From Acrocarpospora macrocephala (GTDB lineage Bacteria; Actinomycetota; Actinomycetes; Streptosporangiales; Streptosporangiaceae), in NCBI RefSeq assembly GCF_009687865.1, contig NZ_BLAE01000005.1, positions 78,299 through 142,298 of the forward strand: a stretch of DNA of 64,000 bases, in the 5' to 3' direction. Below are positions 57,594 to 64,000 of this stretch, one piece after another; position 1 is the first letter of the stretch, and each line of letters begins with the position of its first letter. The translations under genes and the position numbers were made by a program. The notes beneath the pieces are model-generated. The model did no database searches, was not told the origin of the DNA, and was given only the letters and a program-made list of their open reading frames with translations.

Positions 57594-59507
57594 TCATGTC
57601 CCGCTCATCCCAGCAGAGACGGCTGACATTCCGCGGGGCACGGTGGTGACCGCGAGGTGGGAGGGGGTTGAGGCGCCCACATGGACTGTGTTGTGGGCCG
57701 GTGACCACCGGCCGTTGGACCAGAGTGGGTCGCCGGTGTTCGGGTTGACGTCGAATCGCGGGAAGTTGGAGCTGGAGATGTCCACGCGTATGCGGTGATG
57801 GCGGGCGAAGAGGTTGGCCGTCGGATAGAGCGTGATGGTGACGGGGACGACTGTGCCTGGTTCGTAGCTGCTGGCCTCGGGGGCGTTGCGGTATCGGAGC
57901 CGGATGATGGAGTCGGTGAGATTGAGCGCGTAGCCGTTCGGATAGTCCACGGAGGGTGGGTAGACGTCGATGAGCTTGGCGGTGAAGTCGGTGTCGGGCG
58001 CGTCGGTGGACACCCAGATCGTGACGGTGATGTCCCCGATTACCTGGAGCGGTTCGCTGAGCGGAGGAGTCTGGAAGACGAGGACATCGGAACGGGCGGC
58101 GAGGGGGACGTGCGGGCGGCGGGCGCCGAAGATGTTGTCGTCGGGTGTCTGGTCGAAGCCGCCGGGGTGGACGATTGGGGTTGTGCGGGAGATATCAGGG
58201 TTGTCGACCGCGGCGACGCGGTCTTGGTGGCGGAGGGGGATGAGGTCGTAGAGCGACGAGACGTTCCCGCCGATGGTGGGGACGGGGTCGCGTGGATCGA
58301 AGGTGTAGCTGAGCGTGGATTCCGTGGTGGGGGGCTCGCTGTCGAGGCGGTTGTCCGCCGTCAGATAGAGCTGTGTGGTCGTCGCGTCGGGATGGGGCCA
58401 CCGGTCGGTGGTGAGCCAGCGCCCACCGTGGTCCATTCGCCCACTCGGGAGCCGGCGTCCGGTGCCTCCGCCCATCACGAAGATCCTTATTCGGCGGCTG
58501 TCGCCCAGCCCGCGCTCCTGCCCGAAGAGATGCTGGTCGTACCAGTCGAGGTGAAGTTGCCGGAAGTCGGTGATGGCCGCCTGGGGCCCGAAATCGATGT
58601 CGCCGGCATGGCTGAGTGCGACCTTCTTGGTGCCGTGGACCCAGGGTCCGATCACGGCATGCACGGCCGCCGATTTGGCCTCGGCGAGAGCGGTGAAGAG
58701 CTGGAGGGTGGCCAGGGTGTAGGAGTCGTACCAGCCGCCGACGAGCAGTACCGGGACGTCCGGAAACTTGGCTATGTGGGCCAGCGGATTCACGCTGGGG
58801 TGCATCCACCGCTCATCGAGGTCGGCACGCGTGGCGATGTCGAGCATCCATCGCTCGTACGGTTCGACGAGGGACAGCTGCGTGACGTCCCGCTTGAGCG
58901 GAAGGCGGCGCAGCCACGCTGACATCAGCATGGGTGCGTCGTTGAGTGCCTCATCGGTGGATCGTGGGCGCACCTGCGGCCGGTAGTTCTTGGCGGAGTG
59001 CCAGAACGCCCAGGCGATGAACCGGAGTTCGACGGCGCCACCGTGCCGCACCGATGACTCGTGGGCGTTGGCGCCGCTCATCGTCGGGATCATCGCGGCG
59101 ATGCCGTTCGCACCGGCCGCGGCGGCGGCGGTCTGTGCCCAACCGGACCACGATGTGCCGCGGAGCACGACGCGACCATCGCAGAAGTCCTGCTCGACCA
59201 ACCACTCGATGGTGGCCTGGCCGTCGTCGGCCTCCGGCCACAGGAAGTCGACCTCGCCTTCTGAGCGGTAGCAGCCGCGGCAGTCCTGGGCGGCGACGAC
59301 GTAGCCGCGGGCGGCGAAGTAGTGCGCCCAATCGGCTTCCTTGACGCGCTTGTTGTACGGCGTTCTGAACAGCACGACCGGACGAGGACCAGCGAGCGCG
59401 GTGCCGTCGGCCGCCGGCCGGTGCAGGTCCGTGGCGAGGCGGATTCCGTCCGGCATGGGGATCATGACGTCGCGTTGAACGACGACGTCGTAGGTGGCCT
59501 CGGTCAT
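57594..59507 (-). CDS. CocE/NonD-family hydrolase (X-Pro dipeptidyl-peptidase-like)
   Basis: The 637-residue protein has an alpha/beta hydrolase core with VVLFRTPYNKR, DCRGCYRSEGEVDFLWPE, the nucleophile elbow RGTSWSGWAQ, and LVGGWYDSYTLATLQLF with the catalytic Asp. IGPWVHGTKK carries the His. A C-terminal jelly-roll beta domain ends with HHRIRVDISSSNFPRFDVNPNTG. Relatives are cocaine esterase, glutaryl-7-ACA acylase and X-Pro peptidases. No signal peptide is present. The ATG overlaps the ABC-ATPase stop as ATGA, so it probably hydrolyses the imported ligand inside the cell. Confidence 0.93.
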   Translation of the reverse strand: MTEATYDVVVQRDVMIPMPDGIRLATDLHRPAADGTALAGPRPVVLFRTPYNKRVKEADWAHYFAARGYVVAAQDCRGCYRSEGEVDFLWPEADDGQATIEWLVEQDFCDGRVVLRGTSWSGWAQTAAAAAGANGIAAMIPTMSGANAHESSVRHGGAVELRFIAWAFWHSAKNYRPQVRPRSTDEALNDAPMLMSAWLRRLPLKRDVTQLSLVEPYERWMLDIATRADLDERWMHPSVNPLAHIAKFPDVPVLLVGGWYDSYTLATLQLFTALAEAKSAAVHAVIGPWVHGTKKVALSHAGDIDFGPQAAITDFRQLHLDWYDQHLFGQERGLGDSRRIRIFVMGGGTGRRLPSGRMDHGGRWLTTDRWPHPDATTTQLYLTADNRLDSEPPTTESTLSYTFDPRDPVPTIGGNVSSLYDLIPLRHQDRVAAVDNPDISRTTPIVHPGGFDQTPDDNIFGARRPHVPLAARSDVLVFQTPPLSEPLQVIGDITVTIWVSTDAPDTDFTAKLIDVYPPSVDYPNGYALNLTDSIIRLRYRNAPEASSYEPGTVVPVTITLYPTANLFARHHRIRVDISSSNFPRFDVNPNTGDPLWSNGRWSPAHNTVHVGASTPSHLAVTTVPRGMSAVSAGMSGT

Positions 59508-61120
59508 CGGTGTGCCTTTCCGGGAATCGCGTCGAGGAGCTCGCGCGTGTACATGCTCGTTGGATTGTCGAAGACCGTGGCCGTCGCTCCTTGATCGACG
59601 ATCCGGCCGTTGTGCATGACCGCGACCCGGTCGGCGACCTGGCGTACGACCGCGAGATCGTGAGAGATGAACAGGTACGCCGTGCCGAGGTCGCGCTGGA
59701 GATCGAGGAGAAGCTCGAGGATCTGTGCTTGCACCGTCACGTCCAGGGCGCTGGTGGGCTCGTCGCAGACGACGATGGTGGGATCGAGGGCCAGTGCCCG
59801 CGCTATGGCGACACGTTGCCGCTGCCCGCCCGAGAGCTGGTCGGGCCGGCGGTCGAGGACATGCGCGGGCAGCGCGACGCGCTCCACCAACTCGGCGACC
59901 CGCCGGCGGCGGTGGGTGCGGTGGCCGATACCGAATGCCCGCAGCGGCTCCTGGATGATGTCGCTCACCGTGAATCGGGGATCGAGCGACGCGTACGGGT
60001 TCTGGTAGATCATCTGGATGCCGCGTCGAGCGGCACGTGCCTGCTTCGGTGGTAGCTCGCCGATCTCCACACCGTTGACGGTCACGATGCCTCCGGTCGG
60101 ACGGGTCAAACCCATGACCATGCGGGCCGTGGTCGTCTTGCCCGAGCCGGACTCACCGACGATCGCGAAGGTCTCCCCGGGCGAGATGTCGAAAGTCACA
60201 TCCGCTACGACCGGTGTCATCCGGCGGCGGCCTTCCTCGATGGCGGGGAACGCCTTGACCAGCTTGGCCGCGGCGACGACCGGAGTTCGCGGCGCAGACG
60301 CCTCGTCCGTTCGCCGCCGCCTCGGCCGAACCATGGTCAGACTGGGAGCCGAGCTGATCAATTGCCTCGTGTACGGATGCTGAGGGGCCCGGAGAACGTG
60401 ATCCGTCGATCCGGTCTCGACGATACGGCCCTGCGACATCACCACGATCCGGGCGGCGCGATCGGCGGCGACGGCGAGATCGTGCGTGATGAGCAGGACC
60501 GCGGTACCGAACTCGCGGGTCAGGTCGCCCAGGTGGTCCAGGACGCGCCGTTGCACGGTGACGTCGAGCGCGCTGGTGGGCTCGTCGGCGATCAGCAGTC
60601 GCGGCTGGGCGGCGAGGGCGATGGCAATGAGGACGCGCTGCCGCATTCCGCCGGAGAGCTCGTGGGGGAACTGCCGGGCTCGTGCCTCCGGCCTGGTCAG
60701 TCCGGCCTCGGCGAGCAGCTCGACGGCTCGACGTCTGGCTGCCCTGCCTCTCGCGAGGCCATGGATCTGAAGGACTTCGGCGACCTGCGATCCGACTCGC
60801 TCGACCGGGTTGAGCGAGACGCCGGGGTCCTGCGGGACGACCCCGAGCAGGCGGCCGCGGATGGACCGCCATTGACGCTCGGACGCCGCGACGAGGTCGT
60901 GGCCGTCGAGGGTGATCCGCCCGGACGTGATGGCGCCGGCTGCGGGCAGGAGCCCGGCGACCGCGTTCGCCAGCGTGGTCTTGCCCGAGCCGGACTCCCC
61001 CACGATCGCCACGACCTCGCCCGGCTGAACCTCGATGTCGGCGTCGATGACCACGGGGTGGAGCCGATGGCGGCCGTAGCCGACGTGGAGTCCCTCGATC
61101 CGCAGTATCGGCGGGGTCAT
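59504..61120 (-). CDS. Dipeptide/nickel-type ABC ATPase, fused DppD-DppF
   Basis: The 538-residue protein contains two complete ATPase domains. The first has GESGSGKTTLANAVAGLL, LSGGMRQRVLIAIAL and LLIADEPTSALD. The second has GESGSGKTTTARMVMGL, QMIYQNPYASLDPRF and LSGGQRQRVAIARALALDP. In most Opp/Dpp importers these are separate proteins; fused forms are common in actinobacteria. Start and stop both overlap the neighbours by four bases. It energises the two permeases encoded upstream. Confidence 0.95.
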   Translation of the reverse strand: MTPPILRIEGLHVGYGRHRLHPVVIDADIEVQPGEVVAIVGESGSGKTTLANAVAGLLPAAGAITSGRITLDGHDLVAASERQWRSIRGRLLGVVPQDPGVSLNPVERVGSQVAEVLQIHGLARGRAARRRAVELLAEAGLTRPEARARQFPHELSGGMRQRVLIAIALAAQPRLLIADEPTSALDVTVQRRVLDHLGDLTREFGTAVLLITHDLAVAADRAARIVVMSQGRIVETGSTDHVLRAPQHPYTRQLISSAPSLTMVRPRRRRTDEASAPRTPVVAAAKLVKAFPAIEEGRRRMTPVVADVTFDISPGETFAIVGESGSGKTTTARMVMGLTRPTGGIVTVNGVEIGELPPKQARAARRGIQMIYQNPYASLDPRFTVSDIIQEPLRAFGIGHRTHRRRRVAELVERVALPAHVLDRRPDQLSGGQRQRVAIARALALDPTIVVCDEPTSALDVTVQAQILELLLDLQRDLGTAYLFISHDLAVVRQVADRVAVMHNGRIVDQGATATVFDNPTSMYTRELLDAIPGKAHR

Positions 61121-62031
61121 CGCTCACCGCCCCGGGGATCGGCGACGAGAGCACGAGCGAGGCGATTCGCGGCGACGACGGTAGCGACAACGGCCAGTCC
61201 GGGAAAGGTCGCCAGCCACCACGACGTCGCGAGAGCGTTGCGACCTTCCGCGACGAGCGATCCCCATTCCGGTGTCGGTGGGACCGCGCCGAACCCGAGG
61301 AAGCTCAGCGAGGACACCGCGAGGCAGGCCGTACCGAACTCGAGCGTGGCGAGGGCGAGCACCGGGCCCACGACGTTGGGCGCCACATGGCGCAGGAGCA
61401 CGGTACGGCGCGTGCAGCCGCTCGCGTAGGCCGCTTCGACGTATGTCGCGCCGCGGATCCGCAGCACCTCCGAGCGGGTGACCCGGGCGAAGGAGGCGAC
61501 GCTTCCGATACCCACCGCGACGGCGACATTGGTGGTGCCGAACCCGATCGCGGTGACGACGGCGAGGGAGAGCAGCAGTCCCGGAATGGAAAGGAGGACG
61601 TCGACGAAGCGCATCGCGAGGTCGTCGACCCAGCGGCCGGTGAACCCGGCGAGCAACCCGATGGACGAGCCGGCCACCAGGCCGACGAGCACAGCGAGCG
61701 CCGCGCTCCGCAGTGACAGCGATGTGCCGTGCACGACGCGCGCGAAGAGGTCCCGTCCGAGCCGGTCGGTGCCGAACAGGTGGTCCCAGCTCGGGGCCTG
61801 GTTCGCTTGCGAAGCCAGGCCACGCAACGGGTCGTGGCTGGTGAACAGCGACGGCAGGAGCGCCCAGCCGAGGAGTACGGCGATGAATGCGACAGCCGCC
61901 AGCAGACCGGGGTTGCGCAGGAGCCAGCGCGCCGGTACCGACCTCGTGCGCCCTTGCTTCGCCGGTCCGGGCGCGGGAGGCGTACCGGCACGAGAACCGT
62001 GCATATCGTCGGGGGTCGTGGCGATGGTCAT
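61117..62031 (-). CDS. Dipeptide/nickel-type ABC permease (DppC-like)
   Basis: The 304-residue protein has the OppC N-terminal region (PARWLLRNPGLLAAVAFIAVLLGW), then SWDHLFGTDRLGRDLFARVVHGTSLSL, the family signature, and the EAA-type loop YVEAAYASGCTRRTVLLRHVAPN. It has about six helices. The ATG overlaps the DppB-like stop as ATGA. It forms the channel with that subunit. Confidence 0.95.
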   Translation of the reverse strand: MTIATTPDDMHGSRAGTPPAPGPAKQGRTRSVPARWLLRNPGLLAAVAFIAVLLGWALLPSLFTSHDPLRGLASQANQAPSWDHLFGTDRLGRDLFARVVHGTSLSLRSAALAVLVGLVAGSSIGLLAGFTGRWVDDLAMRFVDVLLSIPGLLLSLAVVTAIGFGTTNVAVAVGIGSVASFARVTRSEVLRIRGATYVEAAYASGCTRRTVLLRHVAPNVVGPVLALATLEFGTACLAVSSLSFLGFGAVPPTPEWGSLVAEGRNALATSWWLATFPGLAVVATVVAANRLARALVADPRGGER

Positions 62032-62993
62032 GCGGAGCTCCGCACTGTCGACGCGCCGGCCGAAAGGTCGACGCGCGGATCGAGCTTCGGGTAGAGGACG
62101 TCGACGGCCAGGTTGGCGGCGACGTACACCAGGGCGCCGAGGATCACGAGGGCCTGCACGACCGGCAGGTCGTGTGCTTCGACCGACTGGATGGTCAGCC
62201 TGCCGACGCCGGGGCGGGAGAACACCGTCTCGACCACGACGGATCCCGACAGCAGCTGGCCGACCAGCATCCCCAGGACGGTGACGGCGGGCAGGGACGC
62301 GTTGCGGAAGGCGTGCCGCAGGTGGATCCGGGCTCGAGACGCTCCTTTGGAGCGGGCGGTCGTGACGAACGTCTCGTTGAGGGTGTCGGCCATCCGCTGG
62401 CTGAGCAGTTGCGCCAGCGTCGCGGCCGTGGGGATGGCCAGCGCGACAGCGGGCATGAGGAGGCCGGACGCGCCCTCGGCGCCGATCGCCGGCAGCAGCT
62501 TCCACCGGAACGAGACGACCTGGATCAGCATGAGCCCGGACCAGAACGTCGGCACGGACACGCCGATCGCCGGGATCGACTGCAGGATCGATCGCAGCGC
62601 CCTGCTCTTGACGTACGTGGAGAGCAACCCGATGGACACGCCCGCGATCACGGCCAGCACCAGCGCGCAGGCGGTCAGCTGGAACGTCGGCCCCAGCGAG
62701 CGGGCGACGGCGCCGAGCACGCTCTCGCCGGTCCGGTACGAGGTCCCGAGGTCCCCCCGCACCGCGTCCCAGACCATGTCCAGATACTGCGCGTAGAGGG
62801 GCCGGTCGAGTCCCAGCCGGGCCCGGAGCTCGTCGGCCTGGGCCGCCGTGGCCACCGACGGCCCATCGCCACTGGACAGCATCGCCTGAACGGGATCGCC
62901 TGGGAGCAGGTACAGCACGGCGAACGCCAAGGTGTACGCGGCCCACAGGACGATCAGGGCGTGGAAGACGCGGCGGCGCAGGTATCGCGTCAT
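62028..62993 (-). CDS. Dipeptide/nickel-type ABC permease (DppB-like)
   Basis: The 321-residue protein starts with the OppB signature MTRYLRRRVFHALIVLWAAYTLAF and LPGDPVQAM. It also contains YRTGESVLGAVARSLGPTFQLTACALVLA and the loop FVTTARSKGASRARIHLRHAFRN. Six helices are predicted. It lies 37 bp downstream of the binding-protein gene in the same operon. Confidence 0.95.
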   Translation of the reverse strand: MTRYLRRRVFHALIVLWAAYTLAFAVLYLLPGDPVQAMLSSGDGPSVATAAQADELRARLGLDRPLYAQYLDMVWDAVRGDLGTSYRTGESVLGAVARSLGPTFQLTACALVLAVIAGVSIGLLSTYVKSRALRSILQSIPAIGVSVPTFWSGLMLIQVVSFRWKLLPAIGAEGASGLLMPAVALAIPTAATLAQLLSQRMADTLNETFVTTARSKGASRARIHLRHAFRNASLPAVTVLGMLVGQLLSGSVVVETVFSRPGVGRLTIQSVEAHDLPVVQALVILGALVYVAANLAVDVLYPKLDPRVDLSAGASTVRSSA

Positions 62994-63030
62994 GACCGCT
63001 GCCGGCCCCGGGGCGAGTCGCGGCGCGTGC

Positions 63031-64000
63031 TCACGCTGCCTTCCACACGTCGTAGACGACGAAGCGTGACGTGGAGTCGAACGCGAGCCCGCGCACGTCC
63101 GGCGCCGCGGCGTTGGTCTGGCTCAGCTCGATGATGGGGAACGCGTACCCGTGCTCGAGGATGTACGTCTGGAGCTCCTTCGCCGCCGTCGCCCGGCCCT
63201 CCGGATCGCTGATCGAGGCGACCTTCTCAAGCAAGGCGTCGAGCTCGGGATCGTTGACGTTGGTGGTGTTGGCGTTGGCGGAACCGAAGAAGGTGCGCAG
63301 GGCGTCGGGGTCGGCTCGGGTGAAGTTGAACCAGCGCAGCTGGTACTGCTTCGTGTCGCGTGCCGCGTCGTAGGCCTCAGCGGTCATCGGGGACAGCCGG
63401 AGGTCGATTCCGATGTCGAGCAGTTGCTGCTGAGCCAGTTCGAGCGCCGGAGTGCTGGTGCTGACCTTGTCCTCGTACTGAACCGTCACGGTGAGACGAT
63501 TGCCGTTCTTCTCGCGGATTCCGTCGCCGCCGGCACGCCAGCCGGCGTCGTCGAGGAGCTTCGCGGCCTCGTCGGGGCGATAGGCGAGCATGGCGGTCAG
63601 GTCGGCGAACATCGGTGTCGTCGCCGACAGAACGCTGCGCGCGCCCTCGACGTCGGGGCCCTGCACCGTGTGGGCGATCTGGCTGCGGTTGATGCCCATC
63701 TGGATGGCTCGCCGGACGGCCAGGTCGCTCAGCACCGGATCGGCGGCGTTCGGGTGCATGTGGAAGGGGATGCCGGGGCTCGGGCGGCTGTAGATGGTGA
63801 GGCCTTCGGCGTCGAGCCGCTGGATGTCCTGCGGTTCGACGCTCAACATGGCATCCACCTCACCTGAGATGAGAGCACCGGCGCGGACCCCGGATTCCGG
63901 CACGATTCGGAAGTTGATGGCGTCGAGGTAGGCATCACCGCTGTGTTCCGCCGCCGCCGAACTCCAGCCGTAGCCCTCCCGCCGCTTCACCATCACGTTC
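63031..64000 (-). CDS. ABC transporter substrate-binding protein, family 5 (partial)
   Basis: The C-terminal ~322 residues are present; the start lies beyond the window edge. Family 5 features include INFRIVPESGVRAGALISGEVDAM, VRRAIQMGINRSQIA (the conserved RxAlxxaIDR segment), a DPDALRTFFGSANANTTNVNDPELDALLE region and LQTYILEHGYAFPIIE. It delivers peptides, Ni-complexes or other amphipathic ligands to the DppBC channel. A CocE-type hydrolase in the operon suggests that the ligand is an ester or amide. Confidence 0.92.
   Translation of the reverse strand, partial: NVMVKRREGYGWSSAAAEHSGDAYLDAINFRIVPESGVRAGALISGEVDAMLSVEPQDIQRLDAEGLTIYSRPSPGIPFHMHPNAADPVLSDLAVRRAIQMGINRSQIAHTVQGPDVEGARSVLSATTPMFADLTAMLAYRPDEAAKLLDDAGWRAGGDGIREKNGNRLTVTVQYEDKVSTSTPALELAQQQLLDIGIDLRLSPMTAEAYDAARDTKQYQLRWFNFTRADPDALRTFFGSANANTTNVNDPELDALLEKVASISDPEGRATAAKELQTYILEHGYAFPIIELSQTNAAAPDVRGLAFDSTSRFVVYDVWKAA

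Overview
The window is high-GC DNA with many GTG/TTG starts, ATGA/GTGA gene overlaps, Tat lipoproteins, WYL, TetR and GntR regulators and Spo0M, DinB and SUKH genes. This points to a filamentous actinobacterium, possibly of the Streptosporangiaceae type; the genus is not established. No rRNA, tRNA, CRISPR array, transposase or integrase was recognised.

Region 1 (1-13.5 kb) is one compact leftward operon. From promoter to edge it encodes a small conserved protein, a GntR/FCD regulator, a ThDP enzyme, a two-domain sulfurtransferase, a sugar-type ABC importer (binding protein and two permeases, no ATPase), a DszA/NtaA-type flavin monooxygenase, an MFS transporter, a BisC/TorA-type molybdoenzyme, an NADPH:FMN reductase, a flavin reductase and a persulfide-dioxygenase-like metallohydrolase cut by the window edge. 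Together these look like uptake, C-S cleavage and sulfur disposal of an organosulfur compound, a combination I do not recognise as a described pathway.

Region 2 (13.6-41 kb) is accessory chromosome. It holds secreted proteins (serine hydrolase, Ig-like protein, HNH nuclease, SH3-like protein), a VOC-DinB/WYL divergon with a nested palindromic operator, MFS pumps, an APH-like kinase, a CNNM/CBS pair, Spo0M, an esterase/TetR divergon with two operators, a secreted protein ending in 27 Gly-His pairs, an NAD-salvage operon (LMW-PTP, NadR, PnuC), a sorbosone-dehydrogenase-like lipoprotein, DUF488, PhoD and an ABC exporter. Several rearrangement scars occur here: a decapitated drug pump fused head-on to its TetR gene, and abutting remnants of purU and of an alpha/beta hydrolase.

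Region 3 (41.0-55.0 kb) is a beta-oxidation-like catabolic island: thioesterase, acyl-CoA ligase, three crotonases, thiolase, FadB-like protein, SDR, acyl-CoA dehydrogenase, NTF2-like protein and two unusual regulators made of two fused TetR units. It is bounded by a perfect 33-bp direct repeat of the 3' end of the upstream ABC-exporter gene, which suggests insertion of the whole 14 kb. A 16-bp palindrome and a 14/16 copy mark likely operators inside it.

Region 4 (55-64 kb) holds an AAA ATPase with an abnormal C-terminus, a broken SUKH-family gene, and a leftward operon pairing an oligopeptide/nickel-type ABC importer (two permeases, fused double ATPase, binding protein running off the window) with a CocE/NonD-type esterase or acylase.
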